Assembly (NCBI RefSeq): GCF_031081985.1
Contig: NZ_JARWSK010000005.1
Span: 247,967-311,966 of the forward strand
Origin: Komagataeibacter xylinus
GTDB lineage: Bacteria; Pseudomonadota; Alphaproteobacteria; Acetobacterales; Acetobacteraceae
Direction: 5' to 3'
DNA length: 64,000 bases
Part shown: positions 54,801 to 64,000 of the stretch, in pieces
Layout: every line of letters begins with the position of its first letter
How positions within the stretch are numbered: the first letter of the stretch is position 1
Program-made: the position numbers and the translations under genes
Notes under the pieces: generated by a model
The model's input: only the letters and a program-made list of their open reading frames with translations
Database searches by the model: none
Told to the model about the DNA's origin: nothing

Positions 54801-55071
54801 TGATCGCCATCAGGCTCGACCCAAGCGGCGCATCGGTAATCTGGCGCAGCGCGTCGGCATAGGCGGAGTCCGGCAGGCCGGGATTCAGCCGAATAAGCGC
54901 TTCGCCCAAATAGCGGGTGAGGATGACATCTTGTTCGGACGCGCGGCCCAGCGTCCCTTCCGCGCCTAGTATTTCGGTGTTGAACGCATACACGCTGTCC
55001 CAGCCCAGCGCATCGGCCAGATAGTCGGCCATGGTCGCCTGAACCAGCGTGTCTTCGTTCAGCGGCTTCAT
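51868..55071 (-). CDS. hsdR: Type I restriction enzyme R subunit
   Basis: 1067 residues, normal size. The nuclease domain has RADIVGFVNGLPLLFVECK (Asp, Glu, Lys of PD-(D/E)XK). The helicase has Walker A HTQGSGKSYSIAFL and VITDEAHRTQNG (DEAH), and motif VI SRANRVSAGKNNGLIVDY-type sequence. It cuts unmodified DNA after translocation. The ATG overlaps the hsdS stop (ATGA), so it is the third gene of hsdM-hsdS-hsdR. Confidence 0.97.
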   Translation of the reverse strand: MKPLNEDTLVQATMADYLADALGWDSVYAFNTEILGAEGTLGRASEQDVILTRYLGEALIRLNPGLPDSAYADALRQITDAPLGSSLMAINRDAYALLKDGVQASFRNAKGELVKQRLRLIDFDTPENNHFLCVRELWIKGDLYRRRADIVGFVNGLPLLFVECKAVHKDIRHAYEQNLSDYKDTIPHLFHHNAFIILTNGHAAKIGSLSSRYEHFNDWKRLEEDEPGVVDLETMLKGICAKANFIDILENFILFDDSGERLVKIVARNHQFLGVNRAIAAVKDRKARSGKLGVFWHTQGSGKSYSIAFLTQKVHRKIGANFTFLVCTDRIDLDSQIYGTFAGCGLVNNDKAQVRAGTGAELKSLLAVQKPYVFTLIHRFNQDVNPDNPYSDRDDIIVITDEAHRTQNGLLSLNMRNALPNASFLGFTGTPLMTGDETTKQTFGDYISTYDFQRAVEDNATVPLYYDARGDKLGVATNDLNERIAAKLEELELDDPNVTERLENELKREYHIITAETRLDTVAADFVEHYTTVWESGKAMLVCIDKVTCVRMHALIAKHWDLRIASLEKALAQATDEQDLADRQRQLAWVKSTRAAVVVSEEQGEVDKFRKWDLDIVPHRALIKNGFETEDGKRIDLETAFKKQDHPFRIAIVCAMWLTGFDVPSLSTLYLDKPLKAHTLMQAIARANRVSAGKNNGLIVDYCGILKNLRKALATYAGTPGGGLGNPGDPPPEIDPVRPPEELLADLEEAIEAAEGFLSSREFRLLDILEKVGFDRNKAIIDAKEAVNENDESRKRFQIMAREVFKKFKACVNFRAVNAYRQRFAAIKVIYNSLDEDVKKADISDIMRELHAVVNASIETHVDPNDQDDRLYDISRIDFEKLKKEFERSPRKNTTVQSLKDAIQKKLEMMLRQNPLRTDFQKHYEQLVSDYNSEKDAVNIERTFAALLVLAEELDGEQRRAVREGLDEETLALFDLLMKPDLEKSDIAKLKKVAVGLYEVLKQQLDAVQDFAGKQATRDAVRVAITNFLYDDRTGLPQSYELNEVDLKAQAVFAHMLTRRSLDLHAV

Positions 55072-56222
55072 ACGGCGATCGCTCCGCTCATCAGCTTGGG
55101 CAGGATAAGGTCACGGGCTTTGACGAGTTGCTCATTTTGCTTGGCCAAATTGTGGATCAATTCAAAATTTTGCTGCGCGGTCTCGTCGAACGTCTTCAAT
55201 AAGTGCTTACTCGGCAAGATGACTGACGCAGCGTGTGCCACTTTTCGATCCAAAGTCGGCACCGAAGCGCCACCGTTGTACTTCTCTAGCCCCATTTCCG
55301 AAAGCAGGAAATATGCGAACCATGCATTGACTCGCTTAAATTCTCGCACCCACAGCGCGGTATTTAGTGGCCAACATGGCACGGGCACGAAGCAGACCTG
55401 CCCAAGTGATCCAGATCGCCCAGTGATCAGCATGGGGGCGTCAACTTTAGCTGCATCGTGAAAACCGACAATACCGGTCGAACCATAAACCGGCACAGAT
55501 CCTTCATTCCGCTCGGATACAGGCAGGTCGAAGCCGCGCTGAAGGGTTAGAACATCGCCCAATGGGAGCCATTCCCACCCCTCCGGCAGCCCGTTGATGA
55601 TTTTGACATGTTCATGGCCGGGGAAGCGGAAGCGGATGAACCATTCCTTGTAAAGCTGCCGCGCTGCCTCCTCCGACAAAGCAATCCGCCGCCGGTTATT
55701 CTCGATCAGATCATCATACGCTGAGAGGATGGAGGCGATCCGCTGTTGGGTTTCAAGGTCCGGCAATTGGCATTTGAAATCCCTGATCTGACGCCCGCTT
55801 ATGTGCGGAACATTCGTCCCGCCCATAATGCCTTTAATATATTCTAAGAAACCCTTAGAGCCGATGACGTGCTTAAGAAATTTTGCGTCGGCGTTCGGAA
55901 GCGGCCGGATCCTTGCTACCCGCTGCACCAATAAGCTCACCGGGTCGCGGTCGGAGACAATCGCATATTTCAGCCCCGCCGTCACCCATGGCCGGTCCAT
56001 TGCCAGGACAATGTCATCTGGCTTCAGTACCAACTTCGAATATTCTTCGAACTGCGTTGCTGGCCAATACCGTGTTTTATCCCATAAAATTTTGCCTTGG
56101 CCGATATTTTCGCCCTTCACTAATGGGATATCGTCCTTATTATCGGTGAACATCGCGCTTTTGAACGCTGCACCGCTGACAAGTTCGATGCAATCGCCCA
56201 GTGATGCAGGTCGCCAACTCAC
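55068..56222 (-). CDS. hsdS: Type I restriction enzyme specificity subunit
   Basis: 384 residues from a GTG at 56222 overlapping the hsdM stop (GTGA). It has two target-recognition domains: the first (about 1-150) ends in SGRQIRDFKCQLPDLETQQR and a helix IASILSAYDDLIENNRRRIA; the second (about 215-350) ends with a similar helix near LAKQNEQLVKARDLILPKLM. The two-TRD layout defines a bipartite target site that cannot be read from sequence. Confidence 0.95.
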   Translation of the reverse strand: MSWRPASLGDCIELVSGAAFKSAMFTDNKDDIPLVKGENIGQGKILWDKTRYWPATQFEEYSKLVLKPDDIVLAMDRPWVTAGLKYAIVSDRDPVSLLVQRVARIRPLPNADAKFLKHVIGSKGFLEYIKGIMGGTNVPHISGRQIRDFKCQLPDLETQQRIASILSAYDDLIENNRRRIALSEEAARQLYKEWFIRFRFPGHEHVKIINGLPEGWEWLPLGDVLTLQRGFDLPVSERNEGSVPVYGSTGIVGFHDAAKVDAPMLITGRSGSLGQVCFVPVPCWPLNTALWVREFKRVNAWFAYFLLSEMGLEKYNGGASVPTLDRKVAHAASVILPSKHLLKTFDETAQQNFELIHNLAKQNEQLVKARDLILPKLMSGAIAV

Positions 56223-58228
56223 AGCCCCAACCTCGCAAAATTCGCTTGTATCTGCGTTGCCAGCGACGCCGCTTCCTCATTCAACCCTGCCAGCTCGATA
56301 TGAATATCGCGCATCACTCCTTCAAAATCGAAATCTTCGTCCTCTTCTTCCGGAGCCACGCCAACATAGCGGCCCGGTGTCAGGCTCCAATCGTTAGCTT
56401 CCAGTTCCGTCCGATCCACCAGCTTGACCAGCCCCGGCACCGCGACCAGTCGCGCATCGGGAAAGCGGCTCAGCAGCCAGTGCGCCTGCCGGTGGAAATA
56501 GCGCACCAGTTTTAACTGATCTACGGCATCGACCCGCGCTTCCTCCAGCGCCTTGACCGGGCTGGTCTTGCCCCGCTTGCCGCCCGTATCGCGATGCGCC
56601 TTCTCCGCCAGCTTGAACAACTGGTCGACCTGCTTCACCAGATCGCGGCTGGTCTCCGCCAGTGGCTCCAGATCGTCATAGCCTTCATGTAGTTCGGCAA
56701 TGGCAGCCGTGCCGTCAGCCCATTCGTCGCCCAGTGATTTGGTCGCTGCGAGGTAGGCGTCCCAATCCGCCTGAAAAACCGCACGAGCGTCTGTCAACTC
56801 GTCGGGCACGCCTTCATCCAGCGTCTCGATTAGTCCGTCCAGCGCATCCAGAAACGGCTCCATCGCCGCGTCGCCCGCCAGCGCCTCTGCCATCGCCCGG
56901 TCCAGATAGGCGGCAACCAGTTCTCGGAACCGCTCTTCCTGCCCACGATAGAGCCAGAAGATCGCCGTCAAATTCTGCGACTGTTCGGGGGAGAAGTCGA
57001 AAACCTTGCGCGTCACCTTGCGGAACACCTGCCGCGCATCGAGCATCAGCACTTTGTCGGCATGCTCCGCCGCCTTCGCCTTGTCGAACATCCACAATTC
57101 GCAGGGAACGGTGCGGGTGTAGAAGAAATTGCCCCGGATAGCGATCATCGCATCGACATGGCCGGTCTCGATCAGCTTCTGCCGAACCTTGGCTTCCTCC
57201 CCGCCCGCGCTCGATGCCTGGCTCGACATGACAAAGCCCGCGCGACCCGTATCCGACAGATAGCTGTAGAAATAGCTAATCCACAGATAATTGCCGTTGG
57301 AAACCTTCTTGCCCTTGTTCACGCCGGGCAGGCCAAAAGGGAGGCGCGGGTCTTTCCTGATCTTCTCCGCGTCCACCTCGTCCACGTTGAACGGGGGATT
57401 GGCCATCACAAAATCGGCCTTGCCCACCAGTTCATGCGCGTCGGCATAATAGGTGATGCCGGGTTCGATCCGCCCCTCCAGCCCATGAACGGCAAGGTTC
57501 ATCTTAGCAAGCCGGATGGTCGTTGCGTTCTTTTCTTGCCCGTAGAAGGTGGCGACCTTAGTCGGATCTTGCTGCATCTTCTCGATGAAGTGGGCGCTCT
57601 GGACGAACATGCCGCCCGAACCGCAGGCGGGGTCCAGCACGCTGCCATGATCCGGCTCGATCGCATTGACGATCATCTGCACGATGGATGGGGGCGTGAA
57701 GAATTCGCCGCCGTCATGCGCGCTTTGATCGGCAAACTGCGTCAGGAAATATTCGTAGATGCGCCCGAACACATCGCCCTTTGCATTCTGAAGCGCTGGA
57801 TCGTTGAAGATGCGCAGCACATCGCCCAGAACGTCGTTTTCCAATTGCTGATATTCATTTTTGGGCAGCACGCCCGCCAGCGCGGCATAGTCACCTTCGA
57901 CCGCCTCCATGGCTGCAATGATCGCCTTTGCGCGATCCGCACTGTCCGGCAGGCTGGCCAGATGATCGAACTGCGCTTCGGGTTGCAGGAAGATCGCGCC
58001 CCGGCTGGTGAAGTCTTCCTTGGTCAGCGGCCGGGTTACGCCGCCGCGGCTCGGCAAGCCCGCCTCGATCTCCGGCTTCACTGCCAGATAGCGGCTGTAG
58101 GCGTGGCGCAGGAAGATCAGGCCCATGACGGGCAAGAAATACTCGTTACTGGCAAAATCACTGTTGGCGCGCAACTGATCCGCCGCCGTCCACAGGCGTT
58201 TTTCAAGTGCTTCGATATTGGATTCCAT
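56219..58228 (-). CDS. hsdM: Type I restriction-modification DNA methyltransferase subunit
   Basis: 669 residues from the ATG at 58228 (MESNIEALEKRLWTAADQLR). N-terminal HsdM domain, then motif I DPACGSGGMFVQSAHF (about residue 200) and motif IV NPPFNVDEV (N-P-P-F, adenine N6-methylase) near residue 275. The C-terminus (about 150 residues) is helical for contact with HsdS. It is longer than E. coli HsdM (529) by the C-terminal extension. First gene of the operon. Confidence 0.96.
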   Translation of the reverse strand: MESNIEALEKRLWTAADQLRANSDFASNEYFLPVMGLIFLRHAYSRYLAVKPEIEAGLPSRGGVTRPLTKEDFTSRGAIFLQPEAQFDHLASLPDSADRAKAIIAAMEAVEGDYAALAGVLPKNEYQQLENDVLGDVLRIFNDPALQNAKGDVFGRIYEYFLTQFADQSAHDGGEFFTPPSIVQMIVNAIEPDHGSVLDPACGSGGMFVQSAHFIEKMQQDPTKVATFYGQEKNATTIRLAKMNLAVHGLEGRIEPGITYYADAHELVGKADFVMANPPFNVDEVDAEKIRKDPRLPFGLPGVNKGKKVSNGNYLWISYFYSYLSDTGRAGFVMSSQASSAGGEEAKVRQKLIETGHVDAMIAIRGNFFYTRTVPCELWMFDKAKAAEHADKVLMLDARQVFRKVTRKVFDFSPEQSQNLTAIFWLYRGQEERFRELVAAYLDRAMAEALAGDAAMEPFLDALDGLIETLDEGVPDELTDARAVFQADWDAYLAATKSLGDEWADGTAAIAELHEGYDDLEPLAETSRDLVKQVDQLFKLAEKAHRDTGGKRGKTSPVKALEEARVDAVDQLKLVRYFHRQAHWLLSRFPDARLVAVPGLVKLVDRTELEANDWSLTPGRYVGVAPEEEDEDFDFEGVMRDIHIELAGLNEEAASLATQIQANFARLGL

Positions 58229-58743
58229 TACGCTAGCCTGCTCTCCTTCGCTGGACCAAAGAATTAGCAGCAACGCATTCATCACGACAGAGGCATGATG
58301 CCACTGCCGCCCTTTTTCGCCAGAGCGGCAATCAGTTGCGGCGCGTCAGCATCATTCAGTGGGTCGACTATCAGAATGTGGGGCGCCGCTTCGGCTGCCG
58401 CGCCCATGGCGAAGTTTCGCTGCGTCCTGATCCGACCAAAGGAGCCAGCCTCTCCGCATCGTTCGCCGCCTTGGTACATTGCGCCGCGAACCGACATCGC
58501 CGATGCGCTTCCAGCGCCGCAATATATGGGCGGTCAATACGCAGTTCGATCGCGCGGCGCAGGATATCGACGGATAACGAGAACTATTGACGACCGTCTG
58601 CTTTCCAGAAACCAACAAGGCCCCGTTTATGACCGACATGAGGGCGATAACCGACATTACAATGAAGGACGCGGGACGGAGATTGTCCCTGCGTCGTAAA
58701 GCCAGACTGGCAACTCGCACCTACCTGGTTCATTGTTTATGTA
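58229..58743. other. Junction region right of the hsd operon
   Basis: About 515 bp with no complete gene. A minus-strand fragment around 58590-58380 could encode RRAIELRIDRPYIAALEAHR but has no full frame or start I trust, and looks like a remnant. CGATAACCGACATT at 58645-58658 is an inverted copy of the sequence at 51686-51699. The hsdM promoter should also lie here. Confidence 0.5.
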
Positions 58744-59466
58744 ATGAATCCGTTTCGTTCGCCCGACACCGACCTCCCCCTGTCGCATGCCCTCATCCTG
58801 AAGGCCGCGCTGCTGACGATCGGCTATATTGAGGAAAACGGCCCGATCGGCCTCACGCCCACCAAGGCGCTCAAGCGCTATTTTGTCGCGTGGGCCGCCG
58901 AGGCATTTGACTGGCCAGCCTATACGGTCGAAGACCTCTACGCCGTTAACAAAGTCCTCAATGAACACGATTTCCCGCCGCTGGTGATCCTGCATGAGGT
59001 TCTGCTCAGTGCGAAGCTCGCACGGCATTTCAAGGGAACCCTGCGGCTGACCGACCTGGCGAGAAAACTCAGATCGGAGCCTGCCCGGCTCTGGATGCTG
59101 TTAACGACCCATCTCCTCTTTGTCGTTGACCACAGTCCTTACACCCGAAGCGATGAGCCGCTGTTCGGCAACTGGGATATCTTTCTCAACGTCATCAATA
59201 TCGAAGCCCAGGCTGCCGTCACCGAAGAGCGACTATGTTCGGTTCTCTACGGGGGTGAAGAGGAGGAGATCCGTCACCGGGATTACAAGCTGACCGCCAG
59301 TCTTTACGTCCATGTCCTGCGTCCGCTGTACTGGGCAGGACTGCTCAACGAGCACCGAACAGGCACCGGCTTCAGCAGACGGGATTTTTATACCAAAACG
59401 CCCTTATGGCCAGCAGCCCTCAAACTCGAGACGGATCGACACTTGCACCCAGTGACCCGTCACTGA
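58744..59466 (+). CDS. Conserved protein of unknown function, 240 residues
   Basis: MNPFRSPDTDLPLSHALILK, IGYIEENGPIGLTPTKALKR and FGNWDIFLNVINIEAQAAVT are distinctive; closely similar proteins occur in alphaproteobacteria to my knowledge, without an assigned function. It is mixed alpha/beta, probably soluble, with a helical region LTDLARKLRSEPARLWMLLT that could be an HTH. It is the only plus-strand gene in this part and converges on the ParB-like gene across a terminator. Confidence 0.78.
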   Translation: MNPFRSPDTDLPLSHALILKAALLTIGYIEENGPIGLTPTKALKRYFVAWAAEAFDWPAYTVEDLYAVNKVLNEHDFPPLVILHEVLLSAKLARHFKGTLRLTDLARKLRSEPARLWMLLTTHLLFVVDHSPYTRSDEPLFGNWDIFLNVINIEAQAAVTEERLCSVLYGGEEEEIRHRDYKLTASLYVHVLRPLYWAGLLNEHRTGTGFSRRDFYTKTPLWPAALKLETDRHLHPVTRH

Positions 59467-59534
59467 CTCCAACCGGCCGCTAACTCGGGTGCGCGTTACA
59501 ACGCGCTGTGCCCGGATACAGTCTCGTCCAATAC

Positions 59535-59565
59535 AAAAGGCGGCTCCCGGAGACCGGAAGCCGCC
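59535..59565 (-). terminator. Rho-independent terminator after the ParB-like gene
   Basis: GGCGGCTCCCGG (59539-59550) pairs with CCGGAAGCCGCC (59554-59565) with a 3-nt loop and one mismatch. On the minus strand the stem is followed by TTTTGTATT. It lies 21 nt after the parB-like stop. Confidence 0.85.
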
Positions 59566-59586
59566 CATGATATTCATCGACAGATC

Positions 59587-61644
59587 TCACTCGGCCGCGA
59601 CCGCATCATGACTATCGGTCATACGCGCCGCCCCTTCTTCCCTTTCAGTTCGCTCCGGCGCATGCGCCGTCCGCAGGGCCTCCGGTAGCCAGCCGGCGCC
59701 CTCAAGCAGCCTTTCGGCCGCCTGCGCCATGTCGTTCTTTTTCAGATGTGCGATACGCTCGGCTGCCTCAGTTCCCCGCGCCTCTCGCACGGCTTCGAGA
59801 ATACGGGCCTTGGTGACGCGGCCGAGATAGTTCTCCACCGTCGGCTGCCAGCCCGCTTCGACCAGATCAAGCGTAAGCGCAGTGGCGAGACGCCCGGCGC
59901 GGGCCAGCCGTTCCCTGACGCTGCGTGCCAGAGACGGGCCATGGGACGATTCATGCAGCGCGTTGATCCCGAAAGACAGGCAATGCGCCAGCAGGGCCAG
60001 ACGGCTGGTGTCGTCCAGTCCGTCGATCCAGCGCCACAGGGCGTCTTCATCCTCCGGCAGGTCATGCTTCCAGCCCTCGTTGCGCTGGCGCAGCGCGTGG
60101 GCCGGCAGGCTGCCGGGCATGTCGGGGGAATGGACCTGCAGCGGGATTTCCCGGACATAGGCTTCCAGGCAATCCGCGCCCGAGACCTGCCAGTACAGAT
60201 CGCGTACCAGCGTGTGAAGCAGTTCGGTCAGCGCGACATGCGGATTGCTGGCAAACGCATCCCGCAGGGCCAGTGTGCGCCAGGCCGTCAGTTCCGTCAG
60301 CAGGCGATCGGAAAGCGGTTTCAGTCCGTCTTCCTCCTCGGGCTCGGTATCGGGTGCGCCTTCCCTCCCATCCCCTTCGGCATCATCGCCATCGCCGCGG
60401 TGGTCAATGGCGTCGTCATATCTGTCTGATTCGTCCTGATCGACTTCGAGTTCGACCGGCATATCTTCCGGCCGGACAAAACCCCGGTCAACCAGCAGCG
60501 TGCCGTCGGTATCGAGGCTGACAAAGGCTCCAGCCCGCGCCATGTCGGCGGGATCGAAGGATACCGGGCGTTCTTCCAGCGCCTCGATGGCCTGCTCGAT
60601 CTCGCCCAAACGGCTATCGATTTCCTCCGGGAACTCATCGGCCTGCGCATATTCCGCCTCGATAGTTTCCTGCTCGCCGTGCAGCGCGGTCAGACAGGCG
60701 GTTTCTTCGTCCGAAAGAGCAACAGGCGTGCCCTCGATTTCCACGAAGTCCTGTGTATGCCCCCAGGGAAAGGACAGAGCCGTCTCCACCCATTTCCAGC
60801 CTTCGGCACGGACCTGTTCGGCAGCTTCCTGCAACTTCTCCATGACCAGCCGGTCGAGCAGGCTCGGATCCTGTAGCCAACCGCCGTCATCGGCCTCGAA
60901 CAGGTCACGCATGATGGGGCCGCCAGCCGCCAGATAAGCCTCCAGCCCGACGAAGCGCACACGGCGATCCGACGCGCGCACGGTTTTCTCCGTCAGCATG
61001 CGGCGGATCAGATAGGGCTCGCGGTTATGGCTCTGGGCAATAATCTCCCAGACCTGTTCCTGACGGGCATGATCATCGCTGATCGAAAAGGCCATGAGCT
61101 GGTCGAGCTTCATGCCATCCTGCTCATAGACATCGAGCAGCTTGTCCGAAACGGTCATCAGGCGCAGGCGCTGCTTCACCACGGTCGGCAAGACGAAGAA
61201 CGCGGCAGCAATCTCGTCCTCGGACATGCCTTTTTCCAGCATGTCGCGAAAGGCACGAAACTGGTCCAGCGGATGCAGCGCGACCCGCTGCACGTTCTCA
61301 GCCAGGGAATCATCCTGGGCGAGAATGGCCGATCCTGCCTCACGGACCACACACGGCACGGGTGCGGTCTTTGCCAGCTTCTTCTGCCTTACCAGCAGTT
61401 CGAGTGCGCGAAAGCGCCGGCCGCCGGCCGGCACTTCATAGGTGCCGGTTTCGACCCCTTCTCCGTCAAGCACGGGCCGGACGTTCAGGCTCTGAAGCAG
61501 GCCCCGACGTTCGATGTCGCGGGCCAGTTCCTCGATCGACAGGCCGGCCTTCACACGCCGCACATTGGACTGCGACAGCACCAGCCTGTTGAAAGGGATA
61601 TCACGGGACGCATTGAGGGCGATTTTCTGGATGGCGCTTGCCAT
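59587..61644 (-). CDS. Large ParB/Spo0J-domain protein
   Basis: 685 residues. The N-terminus is a ParB/sulfiredoxin domain: IPFNRLVLSQSNVRRVKAGL, GTYEVPAGGRRFRALELLVR and the C-motif LAENVQRVALHPLDQFRAF. A KorB-like HTH follows (MSEDEIAAAFFVLPTVVKQR). The remaining ~450 residues are an acidic linker and a helical domain, so it is about twice a partition ParB (~300). Related large ParB-like proteins occur on alphaproteobacterial ICEs and plasmids. It may partner ParA at 37494-38132 or act as a CTP-dependent DNA clamp in regulation. GGAG precedes the ATG. Confidence 0.9.
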   Translation of the reverse strand: MASAIQKIALNASRDIPFNRLVLSQSNVRRVKAGLSIEELARDIERRGLLQSLNVRPVLDGEGVETGTYEVPAGGRRFRALELLVRQKKLAKTAPVPCVVREAGSAILAQDDSLAENVQRVALHPLDQFRAFRDMLEKGMSEDEIAAAFFVLPTVVKQRLRLMTVSDKLLDVYEQDGMKLDQLMAFSISDDHARQEQVWEIIAQSHNREPYLIRRMLTEKTVRASDRRVRFVGLEAYLAAGGPIMRDLFEADDGGWLQDPSLLDRLVMEKLQEAAEQVRAEGWKWVETALSFPWGHTQDFVEIEGTPVALSDEETACLTALHGEQETIEAEYAQADEFPEEIDSRLGEIEQAIEALEERPVSFDPADMARAGAFVSLDTDGTLLVDRGFVRPEDMPVELEVDQDESDRYDDAIDHRGDGDDAEGDGREGAPDTEPEEEDGLKPLSDRLLTELTAWRTLALRDAFASNPHVALTELLHTLVRDLYWQVSGADCLEAYVREIPLQVHSPDMPGSLPAHALRQRNEGWKHDLPEDEDALWRWIDGLDDTSRLALLAHCLSFGINALHESSHGPSLARSVRERLARAGRLATALTLDLVEAGWQPTVENYLGRVTKARILEAVREARGTEAAERIAHLKKNDMAQAAERLLEGAGWLPEALRTAHAPERTEREEGAARMTDSHDAVAAE

Positions 61645-61838
61645 GGCGGGACACTCCGTGACGGACGGGCGGAAGCCTCTCTCCCACCCCTGAATCCGTC
61701 ACGAAAACCCCACGTCCCTCTTCCTCTCTTCCGGCCCCACCAGACGCCGGATCGCATCCATGGAACCGTGTAGATACGGCTTTACGGAACGCAGGTCCGT
61801 GCCAACCAACCTGCGAGTCGATGCACACCGCAATAAAT

Positions 61839-61857
61839 TACGACTATTATAGTCGCA
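61839..61857. promoter_or_regulatory. Operator-like palindrome shared with the XRE promoter
   Basis: TACGACTAT-T-ATAGTCGCA differs from the palindrome at 42557-42575 at only two of 19 positions (the centre and one outer base). It contains a minus-strand TATAAT (61851-61846). It sits in the 392-bp gap between the divergent ParB-like gene and the small protein/integrase genes. A second small dyad, ATCAC-6-GTGAT, is at 61860-61875. No gene I can support lies in the gap. Confidence 0.65.
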
Positions 61858-62036
61858 ACATCACCAATTTGTGATAGCGCAGATAGCGATAGCCGCGCGT
61901 GTTCGCGACTATCCCGAAGCCCTCCTCTGACAGTCCATCTCTTTGTTTCCGCGCATTTTTTTGTTCACGCCCATCCCGTCCAACATCCACAGTGCCGTCA
62001 GAGCTAACCGATGGTCCATGCAGAAAGGACGGGAAG

Positions 62037-62231
62037 ATGGCACGCCAACGCGATACGATAGTTGGCAAGCTGCGGCTCGTTCTCGACGCCCCGGACGCCA
62101 ACGTGACACCATTGCGCAGTGGAGCGGATCCGCGGCTGGTCAGTCTGGTCCGGCTTCTGGCCCGTCAGGCCGCACGGGATTTCGTCAACGCTGAAGTGGA
62201 GGCCGCGAGGCGACGCGATCTCCAGGATTAG
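62037..62231 (+). CDS. Small protein upstream of the serine integrase
   Basis: 64 residues from the ATG at 62037 with AAAGGACGGG just upstream. MARQRDTIVGKLRLVLDAPD and RLVSLVRLLARQAARDFVNA are mostly helical. It precedes the integrase by 12 nt, so they are co-transcribed. Similar small genes precede such recombinases in other alphaproteobacterial elements, to my knowledge. Function unknown; an integration accessory is possible. Confidence 0.75.
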   Translation: MARQRDTIVGKLRLVLDAPDANVTPLRSGADPRLVSLVRLLARQAARDFVNAEVEAARRRDLQD

Positions 62232-62243
62232 GGAGATGGGATT

Positions 62244-64000
<1,757 letters not shown>

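Noticed and set aside
58282..58720. Small minus-strand frames between hsdM and the 240-residue gene as genes
   Set aside because: Several overlapping short frames without start signals; at best decayed remnants.

Overview
This GC-rich window looks alphaproteobacterial. The evidence is the sequence of the initiator tRNA, the trb-type conjugation operon, and a relaxase/rdfS/fseA-type transfer module known from alphaproteobacterial integrative and conjugative elements (ICEs). An acetic acid bacterium or a relative is my best guess, but the sequence does not prove it. Nearly all of the window (about 5.7 kb to the right end) reads as one large ICE integrated at the 3' end of an initiator tRNA-fMet gene. 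That tRNA lies on the minus strand at the right edge, beside a large serine recombinase. The other end of the element is probably outside the window.

Layout, left to right. (1) 1-5.7 kb: a tripartite RND efflux system (permease cut by the window edge, membrane fusion protein, divergent outer-membrane factor), its TetR regulator with dyad operators, a LysR regulator and a possible 43-residue membrane peptide. (2) 5.7-15.0 kb: a complete minus-strand trb mating-pair operon, trbB-C-D-E-J-K-L-F-G-I plus a DUF2274 gene, with translationally coupled junctions. (3) 15.2-20.2 kb: an HU-like gene, an AT-richer tract with an unrecognised 434-residue protein carrying a PD-(D/E)XK-like signature, a CopG-type regulator and the coupling protein TraG. 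(4) 20.3-32.4 kb: accessory cargo between traG and the relaxase. It holds an IS630 element, a methyltransferase, a GST, two TetR regulators, an SDR, a GNAT, a MarR/MFS/ProA-like operon headed by a perfect 48-bp palindrome, a broken and an intact parDE module, and a copG/lysR chimera. (5) 32.5-39.5 kb: the DNA-processing operon (AlpA-like excisionase, RepA-like protein, ParA, DNA methyltransferase, RHH protein, DUF2840, TraF peptidase, DUF736, lytic transglycosylase, relaxase). (6) 39.7-48.9 kb: a Na+/H+ antiporter, then a control cassette of an XRE regulator, a QseM-like antiactivator and a frameshifted FseA-like excision activator, then ICE housekeeping genes (DUF736, DUF2493, Toprim, DUF932). 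(7) 49.2-58.7 kb: an inserted tyrosine recombinase/IS91 transposase pair and a type I restriction-modification operon (hsdM-hsdS-hsdR). (8) 58.7-64 kb: a conserved protein of unknown function, a very large ParB-like protein, a small protein, the serine integrase, the att-like repeat and tRNA-fMet.

The parts fit one life cycle. The integrase and AlpA-like factor integrate and excise the element. The XRE/QseM/FseA cassette with a +1 frameshift site decides when. ParA, ParB and RepA may maintain the excised circle. The relaxase and TraG process and deliver DNA to the trb channel, helped by the TraF peptidase and lytic transglycosylase. The most interesting points are the FseA-type +1 frameshift (TTT-C at 41626-41623), an operator-like palindrome shared by the XRE promoter (42557) and the parB/integrase intergenic region (61839), the unrecognised PD-(D/E)XK-like gene, two related nested-hairpin elements, and the perfect 48-bp palindrome before marR.
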